Shown in pieces: positions 34,654-42,888 of a DNA stretch of 64,000 bases. Source of the DNA: Blastococcus sp. LR1 (GTDB lineage: Bacteria > Actinomycetota > Actinomycetes > Mycobacteriales > Geodermatophilaceae); contig NZ_JAIUJY010000003.1 in the NCBI RefSeq assembly GCF_020166105.1, forward strand, positions 372,001 through 436,000, given 5' to 3'. The notes below the pieces were generated by a model. It was not told the origin of the DNA. It searched no databases and saw only the letters and a program-made list of their open reading frames with translations. Both the position numbers and the translations under genes were made by a program. How positions within the stretch are numbered: position 1 is the first letter of the stretch; each line of letters begins with the position of its first letter.

Positions 34654-35175
34654 ATGCAACCGGATCAGGGTGGGGTTGCCCTCGAGTCGCTGGAGCGCAT
34701 TGAACAGGCGCTGACCCACCTCGTCCACCGAGCACAGCGCGTCCGGCTTCATACCGATGGGCCCGTACAGCTGCTGGACCGGAGCGCGTACACGATCCTC
34801 GGCCTCCTGAACGACGCGGGACCCATGCGCAACGGGGCGTTGGCGGCCCGCCTGCACCTCGACGCCTCGACGGTGAGCCGGCACGTGGCCGCCCTGCAGC
34901 AGGCCGGGCTTACCACGCGGGAGGCGGATCCGGACGACGGACGGGCCTGCCGGCTGCGACTGACGTCCGCCGGGCAGAGTGCAGTCGCGGAGACACGCCA
35001 GCTCCGCCGGAATGCCGTCCGCGAGCTGGTCGGCTCCTGGCCGACCGACGAACAGGACATGTTCGCGGCGCTGCTGGAACGGTTGAACGCGGATCTCGAC
35101 GGCCTGGCCAGCGACGCAGCGCCTGGCGGACAGCCTGCCGACACGACTCGTGCGGAAGAGGTCGTGCGCGCGTGA
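34654..35175 (+). CDS. MarR family regulator coupled to the DHA2 pump
   Basis: A 173-residue winged-helix regulator. RNGALAARLHLDASTVSRHV is the recognition unit and READPDDGRACRLRLTSAG the wing. It probably starts a leaderless mRNA (TATGGT box at 34642). The stop overlaps the start of the drug transporter by 4 bp (GTGA), so the two are translated together. This is the standard arrangement in which MarR represses its own pump operon until a drug-like ligand binds. Confidence 0.9.
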   Translation: MQPDQGGVALESLERIEQALTHLVHRAQRVRLHTDGPVQLLDRSAYTILGLLNDAGPMRNGALAARLHLDASTVSRHVAALQQAGLTTREADPDDGRACRLRLTSAGQSAVAETRQLRRNAVRELVGSWPTDEQDMFAALLERLNADLDGLASDAAPGGQPADTTRAEEVVRA

Positions 35176-36881
35176 GTTCTCCTGCTCCCCGTAACCCGCC
35201 TCCGGACTCCGCCGGCGGCGAGGGTCTGCCGCCGCTGGGGCACCGGCAGATCGTGACAGTGCTGGTCGGCCTCATGCTGGGCATGCTCGTCGCGGCGCTG
35301 TCGCAGACGATCGTGGCGACGGCGTTGCCGACCATCGTGGGGGAGCTCGGTGGGCAGGAACAGCTCGCCTGGGTGGTGTCGGCGACGCTGCTGACTTCGA
35401 CTGCATCCACGCCGATCTGGGGCAAGTTGTCCGACCTCTACGGGCGGAAGATCATGTTCCAGTCCGCCATCGGGATCTTCCTGCTCGCCTCTCTCGCCTG
35501 TGGCTTCGCCCAGGACATGGCCCAGTTGATTGCATTCCGCGCGGTCCAGGGCATCGGCGCCGGTGGGCTGATGGCGTTGTCGCAGGCGATCCTCGGCGAC
35601 ATCGTCAGTCCGCGGGAGCGTGGTCGCTACCAGGGCTACATCGGATCGGTGTTCGGCATTGCCACCGTTGCGGGGCCCTTGCTCGGCGGGTTCCTCGTCG
35701 AGCACCTGTCCTGGCGATGGACCTTCTGGGTAGGCATCCCGATCGGCGTGGCCGCCCTGCTGGTCACCGAGCGGGTGCTGCGACTGCCGTTCCCGCGCAG
35801 CAAGCGCTCGATCGACTGGCTGGGCGCGTTCTTCATCGTGGGCTCGGTCAGCGCTCTGCTGCTGGTGCTGTCGCTGGGCGGCAAGGAGTTCGCCTGGAAC
35901 TCCGCGTGGACCTACGCGCTCGCCGCCGCGGCGGCCGTCCTGCTGGCCCTCGCCGTGTGGCAGGAGCGTCGCGCTCGCGAGCCGATCATGCCGCCGCACC
36001 TGTTCGCGAACCACACGTTCGTCATCACAAGTCTGGCGGGCTTCGTCGTCGGCGTCGCCATGTTCGGGGCGATCGTCTTCCTGCCGCAGTATCTGCAGAT
36101 CGTCAAGGGGCAGTCGCCGACCGCCTCCGGGCTGCTCACGCTCCCCTTGATGGTGGGCCTGCTCGGCGCCTCGATCGGGTCCGGGCGAGCCATCACCGCC
36201 ACCGGCCGGTACAAGATGTTCCCGGTCGTCGGCCTGCTGCTGGCCGCCGCCGGGCTGGGACTCATGAGCCGGCTGGCCGCCGACACCTCGCTGGTCGTGG
36301 CCGGGGGGTACATGTTCGTCACCGGTGCCGGGATCGGGCTGGTCATGCAGGTCCTCGTTCTTGCCACCCAGAACGCCGTGGAGCGGAAAGATCTCGGCGT
36401 CGCGACCTCTGGTGCCACGTTCTTCCGCTCGCTCGGTGGCGCGCTGGGGGTGGCCGTGTTCGGCGCCCTGCTCACGCATCGCCTCGCCGACACCATCCCG
36501 TCCCGGCTCGCCGAGGCCGGCGTCCCGGCCGACAGGCTCGGGGGAGGGGCTCCGACGCTCGGCAGCCCTGAAGAGATCGGCGCGCTGCCCGAGCCGGTGT
36601 ACACCGCGGTCATCACAGGCTTCGCCGATGCGCTGCAGACCACCTTCCTCGCCGCCGTCCCGTTCGCCTTGGTCGGTTTTCTCGTTCTGCTGTTCCTGCG
36701 GGAGACCCCGCTGCGCCGTCACCCGCAGGAGCAGACAAGCGGTGAAGACCTCGCCGAGGCCTTCGAGACGGCGGTCGTTCCGGACTCCGATCTCCGGCGC
36801 GGAACCGACGACGTCGCTCGCCCTCCTCATTCCGACACTCACGGCACGGCAGGCACGCAACCACCGAAGGCCCGGCCGTAG
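35172..36881 (+). CDS. DHA2-type (EmrB/QacA) multidrug MFS transporter
   Basis: A 569-residue fourteen-helix proton antiporter. It has LSQTIVATALPTIVGELGG after helix 1 (motif D1), WGKLSDLYGRKIMFQSAI as motif A, RAVQGIGAGGLMALSQAILG as motif B/C region and the YQGYIGSVFGIATVAGPLLGG antiporter motif C. The C-terminal tail after about residue 515 is hydrophilic and variable. Drug or toxic-metabolite export across the membrane is the expected role. The GTG at 35172 overlaps MarR. Confidence 0.92.
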   Translation: MSSPAPRNPPPDSAGGEGLPPLGHRQIVTVLVGLMLGMLVAALSQTIVATALPTIVGELGGQEQLAWVVSATLLTSTASTPIWGKLSDLYGRKIMFQSAIGIFLLASLACGFAQDMAQLIAFRAVQGIGAGGLMALSQAILGDIVSPRERGRYQGYIGSVFGIATVAGPLLGGFLVEHLSWRWTFWVGIPIGVAALLVTERVLRLPFPRSKRSIDWLGAFFIVGSVSALLLVLSLGGKEFAWNSAWTYALAAAAAVLLALAVWQERRAREPIMPPHLFANHTFVITSLAGFVVGVAMFGAIVFLPQYLQIVKGQSPTASGLLTLPLMVGLLGASIGSGRAITATGRYKMFPVVGLLLAAAGLGLMSRLAADTSLVVAGGYMFVTGAGIGLVMQVLVLATQNAVERKDLGVATSGATFFRSLGGALGVAVFGALLTHRLADTIPSRLAEAGVPADRLGGGAPTLGSPEEIGALPEPVYTAVITGFADALQTTFLAAVPFALVGFLVLLFLRETPLRRHPQEQTSGEDLAEAFETAVVPDSDLRRGTDDVARPPHSDTHGTAGTQPPKARP

Positions 36882-37110
36882 CGTTGTACGCCCGCGGCGG
36901 CCGCGACACGACCGCCTCCGCCGACCTCCGAAACGCGGAGGCCCGAGGGGTCATTCGGGTCGCAACCCCACCCGGTCGCGTGGGACAGCGGGGGCCGAAA
37001 CCCTTCCTATTGCGGCGCCACGGGGCGACGATGGTTGCTGCGTGCAACGCCGGGAGAAGCGCCGACCGGCGGTGCTGTCTCACCCCCTGACGGCGCTGGA
37101 CCCCTACGGA

Positions 37111-37443
37111 GTGGGGTGCGCGGTGGACTGCTATCTCAGAGGCACCCTGTATCTCCAGGCCGCTGCGATGTGGCTTCGGGCCGTGGCGCGGTTCCTGCTG
37201 TGGTGCCTCATGACTGGCGGCCTGGCCATGGGCACGTCGTGGGCAGGGCGTCCGGCGGTACTGACCAACTGGCTGGCGGCCGGGCCCCCGACCTGGCAGG
37301 GGCCGTGTCGCCGACAGGTCATGATCGCGCTGGAGGCGGCGCGGGGGTTCGCCGAGCTGGAGTCCTGGATGCGGGCCGGCTGTCCGCCACGGGCTGTTCG
37401 GCCGGAGCGGGACCGCACAGGGCCGCCGAAGACCTCTGACTGA
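37111..37443 (+). CDS. Small membrane protein, paralogue of the 34259 gene
   Basis: About 110 residues from GTG 37111 (GTG 37123 is an alternative). A hydrophobic N-terminal half (about residues 12-50, with WLRAVARFLLWCLMTGGLAM) precedes a charged tail with MIALEAARGFAELESWMRAG, the motif shared with the 34259 product. The longer frame upstream runs through the DHA2 gene in another phase and is rejected. Function unknown. The repeated occurrence on both sides of the MarR-DHA2 operon argues that both are real genes. Confidence 0.5.
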   Translation: MGCAVDCYLRGTLYLQAAAMWLRAVARFLLWCLMTGGLAMGTSWAGRPAVLTNWLAAGPPTWQGPCRRQVMIALEAARGFAELESWMRAGCPPRAVRPERDRTGPPKTSD

Positions 37444-37562
37444 GCGGCCTCAGGGAAAGGCTCAGTCCTGGGGTCGGTGCAGCCCTGGAGGGCCCGGCGC
37501 GTCGCTTCTCGACCCTCCGATGCGACACCGGGGTTCGATGCGCAGCTCAGCCCGCGCCGCCG

Positions 37563-38669
37563 TCACTCCGGCCCGGCCGCAGGCCGGGACGTGTCACCGC
37601 TCGTGGACGGCCGGGTTTCCCCCTCCCTCCAGCGGCCGGGGCTGACTCCCTTCCACCGCCGGAAGGCATGGACGAAGGTGGAGGCATCCGTGTAGCCGAG
37701 GCGTCGAGCGACCTGCTCGACGTTCAGACCGGCGGTCACGAGCAACTCCTCCGCCAGGTGTTCACGTGTCTGCTCCACGATCGCGCGGAACGTGGTTGCC
37801 TCGTCGCGGAGCATCCGGCGCAAGGTCCGCACGCTGACGTGCATCTCCGCGGCGACCTCCTCCTGTCCGAGGATCCGGCCCCCGGTGTGCACCAGGAGGT
37901 CACGCACCCGCCCGCTCGTCCCTCGCCGTGAGTGGCGGCGCTGGAGGAGGTCCCGGCACTGGGCCTCGCAGAGTGCGGCGGTCAGGGGGGCTGCCTGCGG
38001 CAACGGCTGGTCGAGGAGGGCAGCGTCGAAGACCAGGACCGACCGTGCGGCGCCGAACCGCGGCGGCACTCCGAACGCGGTCTCGTACGGCGTCGGATCG
38101 GCGGGCTGCGGCAGTCGCAGCGCCACGCGCAGCGGCACGACAGGGCGCCCCAGTGTCTCCCGCCACAGCTGCAGGGCCGCCGAGCTGTCGCGGAGCAGGA
38201 CGAAGCGCCGGACGTGTTCCGGGACGTCCAGGTCGTCGAAGAACAGCCGGACCTCGCCGTCGTCCTCCCGGGCGCTGACGCGCGTCAGCGCGTACGTGAG
38301 GTCCACGAATCGCATCGCGACCTCGGTCCCCTCGCGGAGGGTGCGGCTCGAGAGCAGGGCGAAGCCCCAGATGCCGTAGCTCGCCAGCCGGTATCGCGCT
38401 CCGGCGGTCAGGCCTGCGTCCTCGGGCAGCGAGCCGGCGATGGCAGCGATTGCACGCATCTCCTGCTCGCCGGTGATCTCGGCAGCCGGGTCCTCGAGGG
38501 CTTCTTCCGGTATCCCCCCGCCGGCCAGCACGTCACGGCGGGGGAGGCCGTGCTCCACGGCCAGCCCACACAGAAGTGCCACGCTGCCCGTGCCGCGGAC
38601 GGGCGCGTCGAAGGGGTGTTGGGGGTTGGCCGGAATACTCAACTCACGGCCGATTGTGGCATGGCTCAC
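37563..38669 (-). CDS. AraC-family regulator, VirS-like
   Basis: A 368-residue regulator. The N-terminal 250 residues have the arabinose-binding-like domain of the OruR/VirS group (SVALLCGLAVEHGLPRRDVL opening). The C-terminal double HTH is VAAEMHVSVRTLRRML and VEQVARRLGYTDASTFVHAF, then RWKGVSPGRWR. It is divergent from a MymA-like Baeyer-Villiger monooxygenase, exactly the virS-mymA arrangement of Mycobacterium tuberculosis (Rv3082c-Rv3083). The GTG start at 38669 has GAGG six bases upstream. It probably activates the monooxygenase operon from the 62-bp intergenic space. Confidence 0.88.
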   Translation of the reverse strand: MSHATIGRELSIPANPQHPFDAPVRGTGSVALLCGLAVEHGLPRRDVLAGGGIPEEALEDPAAEITGEQEMRAIAAIAGSLPEDAGLTAGARYRLASYGIWGFALLSSRTLREGTEVAMRFVDLTYALTRVSAREDDGEVRLFFDDLDVPEHVRRFVLLRDSSAALQLWRETLGRPVVPLRVALRLPQPADPTPYETAFGVPPRFGAARSVLVFDAALLDQPLPQAAPLTAALCEAQCRDLLQRRHSRRGTSGRVRDLLVHTGGRILGQEEVAAEMHVSVRTLRRMLRDEATTFRAIVEQTREHLAEELLVTAGLNVEQVARRLGYTDASTFVHAFRRWKGVSPGRWREGETRPSTSGDTSRPAAGPE

Positions 38670-38685
38670 CTCCGCCTCGCACGGC

Positions 38686-38710
38686 TAGCTTCCGTCGTGA
38701 CCGACATCAC
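38686..38710 (+). promoter_or_regulatory. -10 box plus Crp/GlxR-like repeat in front of the monooxygenase
   Basis: TAGCTT at 38686-38691 fits a -10 box. GTGACCGACATCAC at 38697-38710 matches GTGA-N6-TCAC. The repeat would cover the transcription start, a repressing position. The same GTG could also open a 12-codon leaderless ORF ending on ATGA at 38732-38735. Confidence 0.4.
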
Positions 38711-38731
38711 CAGGCAGATGGGCAATGAAGC

Positions 38732-40234
38732 ATGACCTTGACGGCAGAAGCAGCAACCGGCACCGCGGCGGAGACCCAGCACGTCGACGTGCTCGTGGTC
38801 GGGGCGGGGATCTCCGGGATCGGCGCCGCCTATCACCTGAAGCAGCAGTTCCCGGACAAGAGCTTCGTCATCCTCGACGCGCTGGACGCCCGAGGCGGCA
38901 CCTGGTGGACCCACCGCTACCCCGGCGTCCGGTCCGACAGCGACCTGTTCACCTTCGGGTACAAGTTCAAGCCCTGGCGGGGGGCGTCGATCGCCACCTC
39001 GGACGAGATCCTGTCCTACCTGGACGAGGTCATCCAGGAGAACGACCTGGGCGACCGGATCCGCTACCGGCACCGGGTGAGCGCGGCCAGCTGGTCCTCG
39101 GAGGAGAAGCGCTGGACTGTGCAGGTGACCCGTGAGGACACCGGCGAGTCGCTGCGGTTCACCACCGACTTCCTCTGGATGTGCCAGGGCTACTACGACC
39201 ACTCCCGGCCCCACCAGCCGCAGTGGGAGGGGCTGGACCGGTTCCGCGGTCATGTCGTGCACCCGCAGCAGTGGCCCGCGGACCTCGACTACGCCGGCAA
39301 GCGCGTCGTCGTCATCGGATCCGGAGCCACCGCGGCCACCCTCGTGCCGGCCATGGCGCAGGAGGCGGCGCACGTGACGATGCTGCAGCGCTCGCCGACG
39401 TTCTTCTTCGCCCGCCCCAGGACCCACGAGCTGGCGAACACACTCCGCGCCCTGGACGTCCCTGACGAGTGGACCCACGAGATCCTCCGGCGCGCGTACA
39501 TCGCCGAGGGGGACGAGATCACCCGGATGTCCAAGGAGGCGCCCGACGAACTGCGGGCCTTCATCATCGAATCGATGCGTCCGCTGCTACCCGAAGGCTT
39601 CGACATCGACAAGCACTTCAACCCCACCTACCGGCCGTGGCAGCAGCGGCTCGCCCTACTCCCGGACGGCGACCTGTTCACCGCCATCCGGGAGGGCAAG
39701 GCATCGGTGGTCACCGACACCATCGAGACGTTCACCGCGACCGGGATCCGCACGTCCTCGGGTGAGGAGATCGAGGCCGACGTCGTCGTCACCGCCACCG
39801 GATTCGACCTGAGCCTGTTCGGGGGAGTTGCCTTCACAGTCGACGGAGAGCCGGTCGACTTCACCGAGCGGGTCACGTGGCGCGGCATGATGATCAGCGG
39901 CGTTCCCAACATGGCCTACGTGTTCGGGTACTTCCGCGCCAGCTGGACCCTGCGTGCCGACCTGGTCAGCGAGTTCGTCTGCCGGTTGCTCGCTCACATG
40001 GAGGAGCGGGGTGTGGCGACCGTCGTCCCCACGCTGCGCCGGGAGGACGACGGTATGCAGCTGCGGCCCTGGGGCGACCCGGAGAACTTCAACGCCGGCT
40101 ACGTCATGCGCACCATGCACCTGATGTTCAAGCAGGGGGACCAGGAGCCCTGGGTCCACCTGCGCGAGTACGCCGAGGAGCGCGACTCGTTGCCTGCGCT
40201 CGACCTCGACGACAGCTCGCTGGTGTACGGCTGA
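38732..40234 (+). CDS. Flavin-containing Baeyer-Villiger monooxygenase, MymA/EthA-like
   Basis: A 500-residue class B flavoprotein monooxygenase. The FAD motif is GAGISG (24-29). The Baeyer-Villiger fingerprint FRGHVVHPQQWP (171-182) fits FxGxxxHxxxWP, and the NADPH motif is GSGATA (196-201). Length and sequence style match EthA and MymA of mycobacteria, which oxygenate ketones and activate thioamide prodrugs. MymA belongs to an acid-induced operon acting on envelope lipids. ATG 38732 is preceded only by a weak GAAG. A putative 12-codon leader ORF overlaps it by 4 bp. The next gene (40308) is a LipR-like hydrolase, as in the mymA operon. Confidence 0.92.
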   Translation: MTLTAEAATGTAAETQHVDVLVVGAGISGIGAAYHLKQQFPDKSFVILDALDARGGTWWTHRYPGVRSDSDLFTFGYKFKPWRGASIATSDEILSYLDEVIQENDLGDRIRYRHRVSAASWSSEEKRWTVQVTREDTGESLRFTTDFLWMCQGYYDHSRPHQPQWEGLDRFRGHVVHPQQWPADLDYAGKRVVVIGSGATAATLVPAMAQEAAHVTMLQRSPTFFFARPRTHELANTLRALDVPDEWTHEILRRAYIAEGDEITRMSKEAPDELRAFIIESMRPLLPEGFDIDKHFNPTYRPWQQRLALLPDGDLFTAIREGKASVVTDTIETFTATGIRTSSGEEIEADVVVTATGFDLSLFGGVAFTVDGEPVDFTERVTWRGMMISGVPNMAYVFGYFRASWTLRADLVSEFVCRLLAHMEERGVATVVPTLRREDDGMQLRPWGDPENFNAGYVMRTMHLMFKQGDQEPWVHLREYAEERDSLPALDLDDSSLVYG

Positions 40235-40307
40235 CCGGCCGTCGCGCCGCACCGCTTCCGGAGTCCCTTCCCGCACGTCCCCAGCCGTCCCCCACAAGGA
40301 GAACCCT

Positions 40308-41243
40308 GTGCCGGTTGACCCGCACATCGCCGCCGTCCTCAGCATGATCGACCAGGCAGGCATGCCGCCCATGTACGAGGGGAGCGCCGAGGCCGGGCGC
40401 GCCCAGTACCTCGCGCTCACCCACGGCTCCCGGGCGCCCGAACACGTCGTCCAGGTCGGGAGCAGTGAGGACCGGACGGTGCCCGGTGCCGAGGGTGACC
40501 TCGAGGCGCGCGTCTACCGCCCGGAAGGCGAGGGCCCTTTCCCCACGGTGATCTTCTTCCACGGCGGAGGCTGGGTCATCGGCGATCTCGACACCCACGA
40601 CAACATGGCGCGCAACGTCTGCAAGGGCAGCAACGCCGTCGTGGTGGCCGTGGACTACCGGCTGGCCCCGGAGCACCCGTTCCCGGCCGCAGCGGACGAC
40701 GCGGTGGCCTCCGCCCGCTGGATCGCCGGGCACCTCGACGAGTTCGGCGGGGACCAGCGGCTGGGCCTCGCCGGGGACAGCGCCGGCGGCAACCTCGCCG
40801 CGGTCGTGGCGCAGGTACTGCACGCCGACGGGACGCCGCTGGCCGGCCAGTTCCTGATCTACCCGGCCGTGGACGCGGAGGGGGAGTACCCCTCCCGCGT
40901 GGAGAACGCCAAGGGCTACTTCCTCGAGAAGGACACCATGGACTGGTTCTACGGCCACTACGCAGGCGCCTGGGACGACGCCAAGGACGCCCGACTGTCG
41001 CCGCTGCACGGCGCCGACCTGTCGGGGCTGCCTCCTGCGGTCGTCGTGACGGCGGAGTTCGACCCGCTCCGGGACGAGGGCGAGGCCTACGGCGAGGCGC
41101 TGCGTGCCGCGGGCGTCGCCGCGGACGTCCGTCGCTACGGCGGCATGATCCACGGGTTCTTCGACATGGGCGCCATCTCGCCGGCAGCGCAGAGCGCGAT
41201 CGACGAGAGCAGCGCCCGGTTCGGCGAGCTGCTGCGCGGCTGA
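40308..41243 (+). CDS. HSL-family alpha/beta hydrolase, LipR-like
   Basis: A 311-residue esterase/lipase of the hormone-sensitive-lipase group. HGGG at 85-88 forms the oxyanion hole, GDSAGG at 156-161 carries Ser158, an aspartate lies in EFDPLRDEG and a histidine in GGMIHGFF. The YRLAPEHPFPAA strand is also diagnostic. AAGGAGAA precedes the GTG at 40308. It is 73 bp behind the BVMO; an ester formed by Baeyer-Villiger oxidation could be hydrolysed by this enzyme, as proposed for such pairs. A hairpin terminator follows at 41250. Confidence 0.9.
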   Translation: MPVDPHIAAVLSMIDQAGMPPMYEGSAEAGRAQYLALTHGSRAPEHVVQVGSSEDRTVPGAEGDLEARVYRPEGEGPFPTVIFFHGGGWVIGDLDTHDNMARNVCKGSNAVVVAVDYRLAPEHPFPAAADDAVASARWIAGHLDEFGGDQRLGLAGDSAGGNLAAVVAQVLHADGTPLAGQFLIYPAVDAEGEYPSRVENAKGYFLEKDTMDWFYGHYAGAWDDAKDARLSPLHGADLSGLPPAVVVTAEFDPLRDEGEAYGEALRAAGVAADVRRYGGMIHGFFDMGAISPAAQSAIDESSARFGELLRG

Positions 41244-41249
41244 GGGGTC

Positions 41250-41286
41250 CGGGCAGCCGACCCGCCACGGGGGGGCCGGCTGCCCG
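41250..41286. terminator. Hairpin between convergent genes
   Basis: CGGGCAGCCG at 41250-41259 pairs perfectly with CGGCTGCCCG at 41277-41286. It lies 6 bp past the LipR-like stop and 37 bp before the SDR stop on the other strand, so it can serve both. Confidence 0.65.
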
Positions 41287-41322
41287 GCGCTCGAGCCGTG
41301 GGTGCGACGAACCGCGGGTCGG

Positions 41323-42129
41323 TCACGCGGGGGACGTGTCCACCGGCGGGACGAATTCCCGGGCCACGACGCGGAGATCGTTGTGCTCTCTCGCCGCTGG
41401 AGAGCACAACCACCGGATGGCCGGGCCCATCACCGCAGGCTCCAGCAGGCCGCCCCGGGCCTCATCCGGCAGGTCGTCGGGGATCATGCCGGTGACCGTG
41501 GCGCCACCGGGCAGCAGCAGGTGGACGTGGACGCCCGTGCCGGCAAGGTCGGCGGCCATGACGCGGGACATCGCGTCGGTGGCGGCCCTGGACGGGCCGT
41601 AGGGCACGAACCCTCGGCGACGCATCGTCTCCTCGTTGATGCTGACGTTGACCACGGTGCCGTGTCCCGCCGCGACCATGTCGGGTACGACCGCGCGGGC
41701 CACCAGGAAGTAGCCGGTGACGTTGGTGGCAATGAGGTCGGCGAAGCCCGCCGGGGCGACCTCGTAGAACCGTCGCGGCTCGGTCAGGAACCGCGGATTG
41801 ACAGTCCGCATGCCGATGCCGGCGTTGTTCACCAGGACGTCGATGCCACCCAGGGCAGCGCGCGCCGCCGCCACGCCATCGGCGACGGAGGCCTCGTCCC
41901 GCACGTCCATCGCAATTCCGGTCGCCGATCCGGGCCCGGCGGCAGTCTCCTGCTCGGCGACCCGGCGCGCGCGGTCGGCGTCCCGGCCGGTCAGGACCAC
42001 TGAGGCCCCATCGGCCACCAGAGCCCGCACCATGCCCAGCCCCAGCCCGCTGGTGCCGCCGGTCAGCAGCACCCGCACGCCGCTGACATCGGTCTCCCGC
42101 GCTTGGCTCTCGATCGCCTGATCGGGCAT
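41323..42129 (-). CDS. Short-chain dehydrogenase/reductase with altered active-site lysine
   Basis: A 268-residue classical SDR. TGGTSGLGLG (23-32) binds the nucleotide, NNAG is at 101-104 and Ser163 lies in VVNVSINEE. The catalytic tyrosine is Tyr177 in PYGPSRAAT, so the usual YxxxK is YxxxR (Arg181). Arginine at this place is rare and may reduce or change activity. The C-terminal extension LRVVAREFVPPVDTSP is short. ATG 42129 is the best start. It is convergent with the LipR-like gene; the M. tuberculosis mymA operon also has an SDR (sadH), but here the strand is opposite and I make no orthology claim. Confidence 0.82.
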   Translation of the reverse strand: MPDQAIESQARETDVSGVRVLLTGGTSGLGLGMVRALVADGASVVLTGRDADRARRVAEQETAAGPGSATGIAMDVRDEASVADGVAAARAALGGIDVLVNNAGIGMRTVNPRFLTEPRRFYEVAPAGFADLIATNVTGYFLVARAVVPDMVAAGHGTVVNVSINEETMRRRGFVPYGPSRAATDAMSRVMAADLAGTGVHVHLLLPGGATVTGMIPDDLPDEARGGLLEPAVMGPAIRWLCSPAAREHNDLRVVAREFVPPVDTSPA

Positions 42130-42212
42130 CCGATCCTCCACCGCCGGGTTCCGCGTCCCCCAGAACCCTGCCATGACGCCGGGGCCCTCGCCGGGCGATG
42201 ACGGACGGGCGA

Positions 42213-42533
42213 TCAGGTCGAGGACGCAGCGGGTGGCCGTCCCGGGAGACGCAGGTGCAGGACCAGGACGAGCGCGCTGACGGCGAACAGGCACCAGGCC
42301 AGTCGGTGCAGGTTCCCGGTGTCGATCTGGTCGCCGAACAGCAGTCCCAGCAGGCTGGCCGAGAGGATGGTCCCCGAGGTAGCGCGAGGTCTGGAAGAGG
42401 CCGGCTGCCGCCCCGACCTCGTCAGGCGGGACCGTGTCGTACAACGCCGTCTGCAGCCCCAGGTTGGTGGATCCGACGCTCACGCCGATCACCGCGAGCA
42501 GCCCCGCCGTCGCCGCGTTCGACAGCTCCACGA
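42213..42533 (-). pseudogene. MFS transporter pseudogene, C-terminal fragment
   Basis: Minus-strand translation gives LLAVIGVSVGSTNLGLQTAL then VPPDEVGAAAGLFQTSRYLG, the end of a DHA-type MFS protein. An extra G in the CTCGGGGACC run then breaks the frame. In the next frame it continues SASLLGLLFGDQID, FAVSALVLVLHLRLPG and a stop at 42213. Upstream of about 42533 the sequence changes abruptly into a yedK-like gene. The matching N-terminal half is at 44765-45188 on the same strand, so these are the two ends of one broken gene. Confidence 0.75.
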
Positions 42534-42752
42534 GGGCACCAGGCCCCAGCGCACCGCCCGGAGCTCGCGGTGCACGCCGCGGGTCAGCGCGCCCTCGGCG
42601 TCGCGCTCCTTCTTCCAGCGGACGACGTGCACGTCCTTGGTCGGGGCGACGTTGTAGTCGGCCGGCACCGGGGACTGCCCGCCGGCCGGTACGGCCTCGA
42701 ACTCCAGCGCCAGGTCCTCGGGTTTGCGGCTGGCGGCGTAGCAACCGCACAT
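42534..42752 (-). pseudogene. SRAP/YedK (HMCES-like) gene, N-terminal fragment
   Basis: ATG 42752 follows GGAGGCGCCC and gives MCGCYAASRKPEDLALEFEA, then PADYNVAPTKDVHVVRW and AVRWGLVPSW. These are the catalytic Cys2, the Asn-bearing strand and the WGLVPSW motif of SOS-response-associated peptidases that trap abasic sites. After about 72 codons the sequence switches to the MFS fragment, losing more than half of the protein, including the active-site histidine region. It is therefore non-functional. In mycobacteria yedK lies beside aroA, and an aroA fragment is indeed present at 44383. Confidence 0.78.
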
Positions 42753-42888
42753 GGGCGCCTCCTGGCACAGGTTCGGCTGACCTCTCGCCCTGTAGGTGCG
42801 CCCGCTGACAGCGGGCCGCCCCGTGACAGCCGGGCACTCGTGGGGTAGGCCTAGGCGGAACAAGCCCCCCAGAGACGAGGATCACCGC

